Counted from the stretch's first letter, positions 49,209 to 58,798 are shown. The stretch: DNA of 64,000 bases from Ignavibacteriaceae bacterium (GCA_014860115.1 JACZKK010000209.1:1-64000), one strand, 5' to 3'. Notes: generated from the letters alone by a model not told the origin. Program-made: numbers and translations.

Positions 49209-51830
49209 TTACCGAATGAGAATCATTTTTTTTGTGTCGGTGAAATTATTCAACTGTAATTTATAAAAATATACTCCGCTTGATAATCCTTCAGCATTGA
49301 ACTCAACTTCATAACTTCCGGCTGGTTTTTCTTCATTCACAAGCGTAGAAACTTCGTTGCCGAGTAAGTCATAAATTTTTAGCGATACGAGTGACCCTTC
49401 GACTTCGCTCAGGGTGACAGATGGAATTGTATACTTGATTTTGGTTGAAGGATTAAACGGATTCGGATAATTCTGCTCCAGAATAAATCCTGCGACAACT
49501 GGTTCTGAAGATTCAACAATTGTTGGTATCTGGTTAAGATCAATTTTATACATTGACCTGCCGTAGGTTCCTGCTACAAGCTCGCGAGTTGTTGAATGTA
49601 TTTTTATATCACCGATTGGAAGAATTGGCAACCCTTCCCCAAGTACCCACCAGTTCAAACCTGAATTAAAGCTGACATACATACCAACATCATTTCCAAG
49701 ATACAATCTTGAGGGCTCAACCGGATCTACCGCAAAAGCATTAACTGGTGCATCCGGTAAATTGCTGCTTATATCGCTCCAGGTTGTACCTTTATCTGTA
49801 CTTCTGAAAACATGCGGCTGTGGATCTCTCCATTTCAATCCGTTGAATGTTGCATAAACAATATTTTCATCAGTGGGATCAACTGCAACACGAGTTACCC
49901 ATCGCTCAGGTAATCCATCCGAAATTTCAGTCCAGTTAGTTCCGTTATCAGTAGAAACCCAAACGTGAGAATCATCTGTTCCAACATAAATTACATTTGA
50001 GTTAGTTGGTGCTATAGCCATCGTAGTTAACGTACCTAATCTTCTGCCCTGAACCCAATCTGTAAGCTGTGGACTTATCTTAACCCAATTGCTTGCACCG
50101 TTAGTAGTTCTGTATAAATAGTTTGTACCGTAGTAAAGAATATTATTGTTATTCGGATCCATCACAACCGGAGTACTCCAGTTAGTAGGTTCATTACTAT
50201 TTATTCCGTTCGTAGCTGAGAAAAAATTATTACCACCATCAGTCGATTTTCCCAGACCTCCATTTTGTGATTCAGCATAAATAATATTAGAATTATTAAA
50301 ATCAACTATTACATAAAATCCATCTCCGCCATAAATGTGCTGCCAGTTATCAATTCCTCCATCGAGAGTTCTGTTTGTACCGTTATCCTGTGTTCCGCCA
50401 TAGTATGCAAGAGGATTACTCGCATCAAGACCAATTTCATAAAATTGTGTAGCAGGAATATGAACCGGATTGGACCAACTAGCGCCCCCATCAGTAGAAA
50501 TATTCATTCCACCATCATTCCCATTAATTATAAAAGAGGGATTTGTCGGATTGAAAGCTAATGCATGATGATCTACGTGAAGCTGATCAGGACCACCGTA
50601 ACCATAAATAATCGGCCAGGTATTTCCACCATTTGACGATCTCATAAAAGCAACATCCATAACGTAAACAATGTCTGGATTACTTGGATGAACCCTTATC
50701 TGTCCAAAGTACCAACTGAATGTTGATGCACCATCCTGCAATTCGTTATCAGGATCAACATCAATCCAATTATTACCGAAATCTGTAGACTTGAATAGGC
50801 TAATAATACTCACGCCATTATTAAAAAGTGTATAAACAATATCAGGATTATTTTGACTGAGAGCTAAACCTATCCTGCCGACATTTTGCGTGTTAGGATT
50901 TGGCAAGCCTGCTGAAGGTGGTATTAACTGCCAGTTATTTCCCCCATCACTTGTTTTATATATTCCACTGGAAGGCCCAAAAAGATGTGAGCTGTTCGGT
51001 CTTCTTACTCTTTCCCACATAGCTGCCATCATTCTGTCAGGATTAGTCGGATCCATAATAATATCAATTGCCCCGGTGGAATCAGAAATGAAAAGAGATT
51101 TATTCCAGGTTAGCCCGGCATCTGTGGATTTATAAACACCTCTTTCCTCATTAGGTGCGAAGTAAGAACCAACAGCAGCAAGATAAACTATGTTTGAATT
51201 CACTGGATGGACAAGTACTCTTCCAATTGAAGTCGTTTCTTCAAGTCCAAGAAATTGCCAGGTTGATCCAGCATTAGTTGATTTGAAAACACCGCCACCG
51301 GGAAAATTATTATGTCCACCATTTGGCTCTCCTGTTCCAACATAGATCACGTCAGAATTCTGTGGATCGATTCCAATATCACCAACAGTTAAAACAGCCA
51401 GCGAGTCAAACACCGGAAACCAGCTGCTGCCCATGTCCGTTGATTTGAAAACTCCACCAGTTGCAAATCCTGCATAAACAATATTCGGGTCTGAAGGATT
51501 AAATTCGATGTCAACAACTCTTCCGCCAACATTCAATGGTCCGATAAATTCCCATGCAACTGAATTCAGACTTTTGTTTAGTCTCTGCTCTGCAGTTTCT
51601 TTATCAAGCCTGTGTGCTTGCTCGAGTGCATCGAGAGTTGCCCGCGGATCAGCATTCAAGTATGGCCAGGTTTTCTTGAGGTATGCCCATTCGTAAGGAT
51701 ATAATTTTTTTTCAGTTTTACTTTTTTCTTTTTTAAAAAAAATATTTCCAACCGACAAAAAATTATCACTAAAAAAAACAATCGATAATATAAGCGAAAT
51801 TGAAAAAGCTAATATTTTAAATGACTTCAT
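49209..51830 (-). CDS. Secreted BNR/Asp-box propeller protein with T9SS sorting domain
   Basis: An 873-residue exported protein. Signal segment (ILAFSISLILSIVFFSD). The body is a large propeller of VPS10/sialidase-type repeats with many Asp boxes (STDMGSSW, STNAGSTW, STDAGLTW, TSDGGNNW, STDFGNNW, STDGGASW, STDNGTNW, STDKGTTW). The catalytic set of sialidases is not evident, so a binding or photosystem-assembly-like propeller fold is more likely than an active glycosidase. The CTD (FILEQNYPNPFNPSTKI ... TDTKKMILIR) targets it to T9SS. The CTD carries the palindrome-derived insert VTLSEVEG. Confidence 0.85.
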   Translation of the reverse strand: MKSFKILAFSISLILSIVFFSDNFLSVGNIFFKKEKSKTEKKLYPYEWAYLKKTWPYLNADPRATLDALEQAHRLDKETAEQRLNKSLNSVAWEFIGPLNVGGRVVDIEFNPSDPNIVYAGFATGGVFKSTDMGSSWFPVFDSLAVLTVGDIGIDPQNSDVIYVGTGEPNGGHNNFPGGGVFKSTNAGSTWQFLGLEETTSIGRVLVHPVNSNIVYLAAVGSYFAPNEERGVYKSTDAGLTWNKSLFISDSTGAIDIIMDPTNPDRMMAAMWERVRRPNSSHLFGPSSGIYKTSDGGNNWQLIPPSAGLPNPNTQNVGRIGLALSQNNPDIVYTLFNNGVSIISLFKSTDFGNNWIDVDPDNELQDGASTFSWYFGQIRVHPSNPDIVYVMDVAFMRSSNGGNTWPIIYGYGGPDQLHVDHHALAFNPTNPSFIINGNDGGMNISTDGGASWSNPVHIPATQFYEIGLDASNPLAYYGGTQDNGTNRTLDGGIDNWQHIYGGDGFYVIVDFNNSNIIYAESQNGGLGKSTDGGNNFFSATNGINSNEPTNWSTPVVMDPNNNNILYYGTNYLYRTTNGASNWVKISPQLTDWVQGRRLGTLTTMAIAPTNSNVIYVGTDDSHVWVSTDNGTNWTEISDGLPERWVTRVAVDPTDENIVYATFNGLKWRDPQPHVFRSTDKGTTWSDISSNLPDAPVNAFAVDPVEPSRLYLGNDVGMYVSFNSGLNWWVLGEGLPILPIGDIKIHSTTRELVAGTYGRSMYKIDLNQIPTIVESSEPVVAGFILEQNYPNPFNPSTKIKYTIPSVTLSEVEGSLVSLKIYDLLGNEVSTLVNEEKPAGSYEVEFNAEGLSSGVYFYKLQLNNFTDTKKMILIR
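49391..49420. repeat. In-frame palindromic insert in CTD coding
   Basis: The tract from GTGACCCTTCG to AGGGTGAC is an imperfect palindrome that encodes SVTLSEVEGS just before LVSLKIYD. The other two CTDs lack this but have heptamer repeats at the same position. Confidence 0.65.
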
Positions 51831-51863
51831 ACACTGCCCTGTTAATTTGGTTTAAAAAATGAT

Positions 51864-52388
51864 TTACATTATTTGCTCATTAGTGAGATACTCTGTTTTA
51901 AATATTTTCCATTTGCCATCTTCCTTTTTCATCAGATGAATTCCTGATGCACGGGTTGGCGCAAATCCTGCTCCGCGTACTGCTCTTGTAGTTTGCATAT
52001 AATAAACTTTTGCTTCCTCGCCGGAGACTTCCAGAACTTCAATTTGTTCAAGATCAAATTTCATATCAAAATTAGCAAACACGTAATCCATCCCTTGAAT
52101 TGTTGAACGACGCTGGGGACAGTCTTTGTGAATAGTTTTCAGCACTCTGTCTTTATCCTTTGCCTCTGTTGCAGCTATATTTTCCCTGATAACAGCAATT
52201 AGCTCAGCAGCAATTTTAGGATCAATATTTTCCTGCTTTTGAATTGTCGGCGGCGGTTGTTCTTGCTGTGGAGGAAGAACATACTGCTGCCCCTGCATTT
52301 GCTTCGGCTCATTTTTTTGTTCTTCTGATTTACAACTGCTGAAAAGAAACAAAGTCGTAAGTGATATAATAATTAAACTTGTTCTCAT
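51864..52388 (-). CDS. DUF4440/NTF2-like lipoprotein
   Basis: A 174-residue lipoprotein: signal RTSLIIISLTTLFLFSSC, a glutamine/proline-rich linker (about 20-55, QYVLPPQQEQPPPTIQKQE), then an NTF2-like domain (ELIAVIRENIAATEAKDKDRVLKTIHKDCP ... VYYMQTTRAVRGAGFAPTRASGIHLMKKEDGKWKIFKTEYL). Ligand-binding or scaffold role likely. It starts three bases after the DUF1028 gene, so the two form an operon. Confidence 0.8.
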   Translation of the reverse strand: MRTSLIIISLTTLFLFSSCKSEEQKNEPKQMQGQQYVLPPQQEQPPPTIQKQENIDPKIAAELIAVIRENIAATEAKDKDRVLKTIHKDCPQRRSTIQGMDYVFANFDMKFDLEQIEVLEVSGEEAKVYYMQTTRAVRGAGFAPTRASGIHLMKKEDGKWKIFKTEYLTNEQIM

Positions 52389-52391
52389 TTT

Positions 52392-53387
52392 TCACTCACT
52401 GACTGATAATATTTTTTGAAGTTCTTCGCTATTTACGTTAAGTAATCCAATTGGGACTAATCTGGAAGTAAGTATTTTCCAATTTTGATTTTTTGAAAAA
52501 ACCTCTTTAAAAAGAGGAAGTGCTCCTTCAAGATCACCGTTGTTGACAAGAGTTGTTGCATGCCAGAACTTCATCTCCTCATTTTCCGGAAACATTTTTT
52601 CAGCGGCTGAATATTCTTTCATCGCAAGTTCCATATCTCCGTGTTCAACTGCAAGATCTCCGGCATTCATATGATTATAAGCTCGATGAATTTTTAGTAA
52701 CCTGTCAAGCTTATCAAGAGGATATGGATCGTCTTCAACTCTGAGATCAATCAATCTGTCCGACCACACTTGTCCGGTTGATCTTCCTTTGACCACCAAA
52801 ATGGCTGCTGATTGTTTACCTCGAATATCTCCGCCAGCTTCCTCGGCAGCAAATAATGCAGTCATCAATCTTTCAGCTAGTGGGCCAGTTGATTTTTCAA
52901 ATGCTTTTGACATTGCACCCGGCACTTTGTCATTCAACATCAGGTTTGCCTGAACAGAATAATTTTCACCAACTATATTTCCTGCACCGGGAATGCAGTT
53001 CTTTCCAGTATAACTTTTCACATTTCCATTCACATCAATGATTGCAAGCTGGCGAACATCTCTGCCTTCATCCTCCGAAATTAATTTATCAACAACTTCA
53101 GAAGCTGTCATACCTGATTTCAATAATTCAAGCCCATCCGGACCAAATGCAGGATTGACAAAAGATTGAGTAGCAACAACACCAACACCGGCTTCTCCCC
53201 ACGAAACAATCGAACCAACAGAAAACCAATGCGATTGAACGGCAACGCCCATTTCACCTGTTTCAGGATCACGGGCAACGATTGAGTAAGTTGAGACCAG
53301 AGGATTTTCAGTATAAAAATTTTGTGAAAAAATGAAATCAGTAAATACTGCGATTAGAATGAATATGTAGATCACCATGTTCCTCAT
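52392..53387 (-). CDS. Exported DUF1028 Ntn-hydrolase-like protein with TPR-like tail
   Basis: A 331-residue exported protein. Signal peptide NMVIYIFILIAVFTDFIFSQ, then a DUF1028 domain (STYSIVARDPETGEMGVAVQSHWFSVG, VVATQSFVNPAFGPDGLELL, CIPGAGNIVGENYSVQANLM, DIRGKQSAAILVVKG), which has an Ntn-hydrolase-like fold of unproven substrate. A roughly 100-residue TPR-like helical tail follows (AGDLAVEHGDMELAMKEYSAAEKMFPENEEM). A good AGGAAGGA lies before the ATG. Confidence 0.85.
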   Translation of the reverse strand: MRNMVIYIFILIAVFTDFIFSQNFYTENPLVSTYSIVARDPETGEMGVAVQSHWFSVGSIVSWGEAGVGVVATQSFVNPAFGPDGLELLKSGMTASEVVDKLISEDEGRDVRQLAIIDVNGNVKSYTGKNCIPGAGNIVGENYSVQANLMLNDKVPGAMSKAFEKSTGPLAERLMTALFAAEEAGGDIRGKQSAAILVVKGRSTGQVWSDRLIDLRVEDDPYPLDKLDRLLKIHRAYNHMNAGDLAVEHGDMELAMKEYSAAEKMFPENEEMKFWHATTLVNNGDLEGALPLFKEVFSKNQNWKILTSRLVPIGLLNVNSEELQKILSVSE

Positions 53388-53466
53388 TTGTTGTTCCTTC
53401 CGAGGTTAGGAATTAATTCTGCAATGCTGGTAAAAATAGACCTGAAGCACTTATCTTTCAATATCG

Positions 53467-56289
53467 TTAATTGAATTCCGCTTTTAAAAATTTGCCTGTC
53501 ACGCTTTTTGAATTTTTAATTATATGTTCGGGTGTTCCTTCTGCAACAATTTTTCCACCAAACTCACCGCCACCGGGACCAAGATCAATTATCCAGTCAG
53601 CCATTTTAATAACGTCCATATTGTGTTCAACTACGACAACTGTATTTCCTTTGTCAACCAGCTTGTTCAAAACATCAAGTAAAATTCTCACATCTTCAAA
53701 GTGAAGACCGGTTGTTGGTTCATCGAGGACATATAGTGTCTTGCCAGTTGAAATTTTACTCAATTCAGTTGCAAGCTTTACTCGTTGAGCTTCACCGCCG
53801 GAAAGTGTTGTTGCCTGCTGACCAAGAGTAATGTAACCCAATCCAACGTCATTCAACGCTTTTATTTTCCGTTTTATTCTTGGAAGATCTTCAAAAAAAT
53901 CAAGTGCTTCAGAGACTCGCATTCCAAGAACATCGGCAATAGATTTTGTTTTGTACAGGACTTCGAGAGTTTCCCTGTTATATCTTTTTCCTCTGCAGGA
54001 ATCGCAATGGACATAAACATCAGGGAGGAAATTCATTTCAATTTTCTTCAACCCATCCCCGCTGCACTCCTCACATCTTCCACCTGCAACATTAAAACTA
54101 AATCTTCCAGTTTTGTATCCTCTCATCTTTGCTTCAGGAAGCTGTGCAAACAAGTCACGAATGTGAGTAAATAAGCCAGTGTAAGTTGCGGGATTGGAAC
54201 GTGGCGTTCTTCCAATTGGCGACTGATCTATCTCAATTATCTTATCAATATTTTCCAATCCTTCAACTTTACTAAATGGAAGAGGGACTGATTTAGACTT
54301 GTAGAGTTTATTAGTTAATATTTTTACCAGTGTCTCGTTCAACACAGATGACTTACCGGAACCGCTGACACCAGTGATTAAAGTTAGAGTGCCGAGAGGA
54401 ATTTTAAGGTTTATATTTTGAAGATTATTTCCTTTTGCTCCCGAGAGAGTTATAAATTTTCCATTTCCTTTCCTTCTCTCGTCAGGAATTTTTATCTTAC
54501 CTCTGCTTCTTAAATAGGAAAGCGTAAGTGAATCATATCCGTTATCAGAATTCAACAGTTTTTTTGTGTCACCCTCCATAACAACGTTACCGCCGTGTTC
54601 ACCTGCACCAGGACCAAGATCAACCATGTAATCTGAACTTTGAATTGTTTCCCTATCGTGTTCAACGACAATAATGGTATTACCGAGGTCACGCAAATTT
54701 TTTAATGAATTGATGAGTTTAATGTTATCGCTCTGATGCAGTCCGATTGAAGGTTCATCCAGAACATAAAGAACACCTGCGAGCCGAGTGCCAATTTGTG
54801 TTGCCAGTCGAATTCTTTGAGATTCGCCGCCGGATAATGTTCTTGCAGAACGCCCGATTGTTAAATAATCCAATCCAACATTATGAAGGAATTCTAACCG
54901 TTCATTTACTTCTTTAATAATTGGTTTGGCAATCAGAGATTCGTTTCCCTTAAGCTTGACACCTTTGAAGAATTCAATAGCTCGTAAAATAGAAAGCGAT
55001 GTTATCTCACTAATATTTTTTCCACTAAACTTCACCGCAAGCGATTCTTTTCGCAGTCTTCCACCGTTACAGGTTGCACAATGCGTTGTATTCATAAACG
55101 ATTCAACCCATTCTCGTATGCTGTTTGATGATGTTGAGTCGTAATAGTGTTTTAGATATTTGATTAAACCTGAGAAACGATGCATATACTGAACAGGTTT
55201 TCCGCTACCGTATGTATAAGTGAATGCTATTCTTTCCTTACTTCCATTTATGACAACATTTCTTTGAGCTTCAGTTAATTTTTTTAGAGGAGTGTCGAAA
55301 TCAAATCCATAATTCTTTGCAACAGCTTCAAGCTGAGTGAAGAACCAGATTTTTCTTGGCTTACCGAGAGGGGCAAGTCCTTCACCATTGATTGATTTAT
55401 TCCAATCAGGCATTAGCAGGTTGATATCAATCTCTTTCTTTTCTCCGAGACCTTCACAATCCTGGCAGGAACCATAAGGAGAATTAAAAGAGAATGAATT
55501 TGGTGCGAGCTCACGGTAGCTTATTCCACAATCAAGACATGCAAGCTGTCGGCTATAAACCTGATCTTCTTTCCCATCATTAACTATTATGCTGCCTTCT
55601 CCATAATTCAATGCTACTTCAACTGATTCTGTTATTCTAGAACTGCTGGATTCGTTCACAGTAAATCTGTCCACAACTATTTCAATATTATGGATTTTAT
55701 AGCGGTCAACCTGAAATCCTTTGGTAATTTCAAAAACCTCTCCATCAACTCTGACTCTTAAAAAACCATCTGATAAAACTTCTTCAAACAATTCTCTGTA
55801 ATGACCTTTTCTTCCTCTGATTAATGGAGAAAGAACGGATATCTTTTTATTCTTGAATGTTGAAAGAATGGAATCAATAATCTGTGAAGAAGATTGTTTC
55901 TTTACTGGTTTACCGCAGTTATAACAATGAGGAATTCCAACTCTGGCAAAAAGTAATCTGAGGTAATCATAAATTTCAGTAACGGTTCCAACTGTGGAAC
56001 GAGGATTTCCCGTGGTTGATTTCTGTTCAATTGAGATGGCAGGACTTAAACCTTCAATCAGATCAACATCAGGTTTTTCAAGCATATCAAGAAATTGACG
56101 GGCATACGCAGAAAGTGATTCGATGTATCGCCGTTGACCTTCAGCATAAATTGTATCGAATGCAAGAGAAGATTTTCCGGATCCGGAAAGTCCGGTAATT
56201 ACCGTAAATGTGTCACGAGGGATCTCAAGATCAATGTTCTTGAGATTGTGCTCTCGTGCACCTTTTATTATTATGAATTCTTTTTCCAA
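53467..56289 (-). CDS. uvrA: Excinuclease ABC subunit A
   Basis: DNA damage-recognition ATPase of nucleotide excision repair; dimerises and loads UvrB. 940 residues, full length. Walker A1 [20 protein letters not shown] near the start, zinc modules ([13 protein letters not shown]...[23 protein letters not shown]...CDSCRGKRY), Walker A2 [11 protein letters not shown], and signature motifs [12 protein letters not shown] and [12 protein letters not shown]. The start is TTG 56289; ATG is absent there and the family N-terminus fits. Confidence 0.97.
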   Translation of the reverse strand: MEKEFIIIKGAREHNLKNIDLEIPRDTFTVITGLSGSGKSSLAFDTIYAEGQRRYIESLSAYARQFLDMLEKPDVDLIEGLSPAISIEQKSTTGNPRSTVGTVTEIYDYLRLLFARVGIPHCYNCGKPVKKQSSSQIIDSILSTFKNKKISVLSPLIRGRKGHYRELFEEVLSDGFLRVRVDGEVFEITKGFQVDRYKIHNIEIVVDRFTVNESSSSRITESVEVALNYGEGSIIVNDGKEDQVYSRQLACLDCGISYRELAPNSFSFNSPYGSCQDCEGLGEKKEIDINLLMPDWNKSINGEGLAPLGKPRKIWFFTQLEAVAKNYGFDFDTPLKKLTEAQRNVVINGSKERIAFTYTYGSGKPVQYMHRFSGLIKYLKHYYDSTSSNSIREWVESFMNTTHCATCNGGRLRKESLAVKFSGKNISEITSLSILRAIEFFKGVKLKGNESLIAKPIIKEVNERLEFLHNVGLDYLTIGRSARTLSGGESQRIRLATQIGTRLAGVLYVLDEPSIGLHQSDNIKLINSLKNLRDLGNTIIVVEHDRETIQSSDYMVDLGPGAGEHGGNVVMEGDTKKLLNSDNGYDSLTLSYLRSRGKIKIPDERRKGNGKFITLSGAKGNNLQNINLKIPLGTLTLITGVSGSGKSSVLNETLVKILTNKLYKSKSVPLPFSKVEGLENIDKIIEIDQSPIGRTPRSNPATYTGLFTHIRDLFAQLPEAKMRGYKTGRFSFNVAGGRCEECSGDGLKKIEMNFLPDVYVHCDSCRGKRYNRETLEVLYKTKSIADVLGMRVSEALDFFEDLPRIKRKIKALNDVGLGYITLGQQATTLSGGEAQRVKLATELSKISTGKTLYVLDEPTTGLHFEDVRILLDVLNKLVDKGNTVVVVEHNMDVIKMADWIIDLGPGGGEFGGKIVAEGTPEHIIKNSKSVTGKFLKAEFN

Positions 56290-56380
56290 GGAAAGGTAAA
56301 TAAAATTTTAATTAGCTATATTAGCCATTGACGGTTTGATAATCAATTAAAAACGCTTTGCACTATTCTACTTTTCTGTA

Positions 56381-57004
56381 ATGAATTTACCTGATGAAAT
56401 AAAGACAATAGATGAATTTCACGAGTCAACTAACAATGTCAAAAAATCCAACTTCATCGCACAGGTTTATTCGATAAACTCCGAAGAAGAATTTAAATCT
56501 CATATCACAAATGCTAAAAAAAAATATTACGACGCATCCCATCATTGTTATGCTTACAAACTTGTAAATGGAACCTTCAGATATTCAGATGCTGGGGAAC
56601 CAAACGGAACCGCTGGTCTCAGAATATTTAACGCCATCGAGCATTTCGGTCTTTCGAACCAGCTTGTTATTGTTTCGAGAATTTTTGGAGGAATAAAGCT
56701 CGGCGTTGGACCACTCGGTAAGGCATATTATCAGTCAGCATATCAAGTCCTGAATAACTCAAAAATCAACACAAAGCATTTATTTCAAAAAATTGAAATT
56801 TCGTCAGAAATTGAGCAAATCAGCCTTATACTCAGAATTTTAGCCAATCATAAGTCTATAATTATAAGTTCCGAATACGAGAAAAAATGTAGCTTATCGT
56901 GCTTGGTTAAGTCTACTGAAATCGATTCTGTTTCTCAAAAGCTCACAGACGCAGGCAAAAACAAAATTAGTATTACTAGTCAACCTGAATTTGTTTACAA
57001 ATAA
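56381..57004 (+). CDS. yigZ: YigZ/IMPACT-family protein
   Basis: A 207-residue cytoplasmic protein. The N-terminal IMPACT domain has KKSNFIAQVYSINSEEEFKSHI, YDASHHCYAYKL, YSDAGEPNGTAG and IVSRIFGGIKLGVGPLGKAY. The C-terminal domain (about 140-207) resembles DUF1949. Proposed roles are in translation or protease regulation; no enzymatic activity is established. It is divergent from uvrA and ahead of a MarR gene. Confidence 0.9.
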   Translation: MNLPDEIKTIDEFHESTNNVKKSNFIAQVYSINSEEEFKSHITNAKKKYYDASHHCYAYKLVNGTFRYSDAGEPNGTAGLRIFNAIEHFGLSNQLVIVSRIFGGIKLGVGPLGKAYYQSAYQVLNNSKINTKHLFQKIEISSEIEQISLILRILANHKSIIISSEYEKKCSLSCLVKSTEIDSVSQKLTDAGKNKISITSQPEFVYK

Positions 57005-57044
57005 AATATTTCTTTTCTTACTAATAATTGTTCAAAAAAAACTG

Positions 57045-57050
57045 TTGACG
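57045..57050 (+). promoter_or_regulatory. Possible -35 box upstream of the MarR gene
   Basis: TTGACG at 57045-57050 lies 10 bases before a palindrome (57061-57085). A good -10 box is not clear (CAATAT or TATTAC nearby). Low confidence. Confidence 0.35.
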
Positions 57051-57060
57051 TTACTTGATT

Positions 57061-57085
57061 CAAATATCAATATTACTGATATTTG
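57061..57085. promoter_or_regulatory. Palindromic operator ahead of the MarR gene
   Basis: CAAATATCA (57061-57069), seven-base spacer, TGATATTTG (57077-57085): perfect arms, 41 bases before the ATG and overlapping a likely promoter. MarR proteins bind such 20-25-bp palindromes in their own promoters. Autorepression is inferred. Confidence 0.75.
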
Positions 57086-57126
57086 TTATGAACAATATTC
57101 CAAAATACACAAAGCATGGGGGTACC

Positions 57127-57579
57127 ATGGACACACACCAAACTGCAGAACATCTTGCTAACCTAACTTTTAGTCTGCTGGCAAATTGCCAGGAGAAAGA
57201 AGTACGTCTTGCCACAGTTCATAATTTAACTCAGGCAGAATTCAGATGTTTGAGATTGTTTGGAACTGACGAGAGTGTAAACAATAAATCAATTGCTGAA
57301 AGAATGAACCTCAGCCCAAGCAGATTAACAAGAATTATTGATGGTCTGGTTGAAAAAGAATATATAATCAGAGAAATTGATCCGAACGACAGAAGAAACA
57401 TGAGGGTTATGCTTTCAAGAAGAGGGAAACATCTCGTTAACCAGCTGAACAAAGCATACGTTCAGATTCACAATGAAATTCTGCAGGATATTGAAGTTGA
57501 TCAGCACGAGCCTTTGATAACAGCAATGCAGCATTTGCTTGAAGCTCTTGAAAACTGGTTAAAGAAACCTGAAAAATAA
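57127..57579 (+). CDS. MarR-family transcription regulator
   Basis: Dimeric winged-helix repressor or activator, about 150 residues. HTH LTQAEFRCLRLFGTDESVNNKSIAERMNLSPSRLTRIIDGL is typical, and the wing carries IDPNDRRNMRVMLSRRG. I start at ATG 57127, preceded by GGGGG five bases upstream. The open frame extends 24 codons to a TTG, which would put the operator inside the gene, so I reject it. Its own promoter holds a palindrome. Ligand and other targets unknown; the yigZ and minus-strand genes around it are not obvious targets. Confidence 0.88.
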   Translation: MDTHQTAEHLANLTFSLLANCQEKEVRLATVHNLTQAEFRCLRLFGTDESVNNKSIAERMNLSPSRLTRIIDGLVEKEYIIREIDPNDRRNMRVMLSRRGKHLVNQLNKAYVQIHNEILQDIEVDQHEPLITAMQHLLEALENWLKKPEK

Positions 57580-57581
57580 AT

Positions 57582-58004
57582 TCAGGTTCGCCTTTTTAAG
57601 TAATTGATATATTTCTTCACAGATTCCAAATCAGTGAATAACTGTGTAAGGTTAGTGAAGTTTTGTGTTGTGATCGTGAAATATGTCTTCTCAAAGTAAT
57701 CTTTCACATCGTCATTACTAAAGGCAATTATTTCCTTGAGCTGATCAATTCCTTTTTTCATATTTTCATTAAGATCGTTCTTGACGTGATCTATACTGCT
57801 GACTTCAGGTATACCGGAAGCATTCTTAACTACACGCATCATTCCGCAAATGTATTTTGCTGTGAATGTTAATTTTTCAAATTCTTCAACTTTATTTGCA
57901 GCAACCGCCTCTTCAATTATTTTTTTAATATCATCTTTCTTCAGAAACAAACTGCCCGTGTAGTCTTCAACTTCCTTTAAAAAATTCTTATCATTTAATT
58001 TCAT
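57582..58004 (-). CDS. Conserved-looking hypothetical helical protein
   Basis: A 140-residue soluble protein, mostly alpha-helical, charged, with no signal peptide or TM (EVEDYTGSLFLKKDDIKKIIEEAVAANKVEEFEKLTFTAKYICGMM; NENMKKGIDQLKEIIAFSNDDVKDYFEKTYF). No family recognised. It follows the O-methyltransferase by 12 bases and is likely in its operon; it converges on the MarR gene with a 2-base gap. Its role may be linked to the methyltransferase, but this is only context. Confidence 0.75.
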   Translation of the reverse strand: MKLNDKNFLKEVEDYTGSLFLKKDDIKKIIEEAVAANKVEEFEKLTFTAKYICGMMRVVKNASGIPEVSSIDHVKNDLNENMKKGIDQLKEIIAFSNDDVKDYFEKTYFTITTQNFTNLTQLFTDLESVKKYINYLKRRT

Positions 58005-58016
58005 ATTAGTATCATG

Positions 58017-58658
58017 TTAAAATTTTACTCCAACACCTAAACCATCACCGACGGGAATAATTGAAGTTTTAAGATTCGGCTGATTCATAAATAACGAATT
58101 AAATTCACGAATATGTCGTGTTGATTCTTTGTATTGCGAAGGCACTCTTGTTGAAGCTGCATAACCATGCCACAATAAATTATCAACAACCAGAACTCCA
58201 CCTTTGCGAAGTAGCACAAGAGAATAATCAAACAATCTTTTGTAATCTTCTTTATCTGCATCGAGAAAAATTAGATCATACTTCTTTTTTAACTGAGGCA
58301 TTACGTTCAATGCATCTCCTTCCAGTACTTTAATTTTATCCATAAGTCCTGACTTCGCTATAAACTCTTTAGCTACCGCAATATTATCTACACTCTTTTC
58401 AATTGAATGAATGACAGATTTACCTCTTAGATGTCGAGCAATTCTTATTGTTGAATATGCAATCGCAGTTCCTAGTTCAAGAACTCGTCTTGGATTTTTC
58501 ATCAGAACTAATTGCTCAAGAAATTCGGCTGACTGCCACGAAAGAATTGGCACATTATGCTCTAGTGCAAAAGCTTCCATTTCCTCAATTAGACTGTCAG
58601 TTTTCTTTCGGAAGGAAGAAATATATTCTAGCTGTGCAGATAGTATTATTTTGTCCAT
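58017..58658 (-). CDS. SAM-dependent O-methyltransferase (COMT-like)
   Basis: A 213-residue cytoplasmic methyltransferase of the catechol-O-methyltransferase-like class. SAM motif I ELGTAIAYSTIRIARHL, acidic motif SIEKSVDNIAVAKEFI, metal-binding LIFLDADKEDYKRLF, and VLVVDNLLWHG with the metal Asp-Asn pair. Substrate unknown: small catechol-like compounds or a modified tRNA base (TrmR-like) are options. It is followed by the hypothetical gene at 57.6 kb. Confidence 0.88.
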   Translation of the reverse strand: MDKIILSAQLEYISSFRKKTDSLIEEMEAFALEHNVPILSWQSAEFLEQLVLMKNPRRVLELGTAIAYSTIRIARHLRGKSVIHSIEKSVDNIAVAKEFIAKSGLMDKIKVLEGDALNVMPQLKKKYDLIFLDADKEDYKRLFDYSLVLLRKGGVLVVDNLLWHGYAASTRVPSQYKESTRHIREFNSLFMNQPNLKTSIIPVGDGLGVGVKF

Positions 58659-58798
58659 AGTTTTTAAATGAAAAGTGAGTAGGTGTGTAGAAAATTAAGA
58701 AAATCTAACTAAAGTTAATAAAGTATATTTTTCTCGCTCGTGGATAGCAGAAGAATTGCGAAGAGGAAAGTATCTAAAGTTTGTGAAAAAATAGTTAT

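Noticed and set aside
53785-54174. 129-codon plus-strand frame within uvrA
   Set aside because: Antisense shadow of uvrA, with cysteine-rich nonsense and no initiation signal.
57055-57126. 24-residue extension of the MarR protein
   Set aside because: It starts at TTG and would place the palindromic operator inside the gene; the GGGGG before 57127 decides the start.
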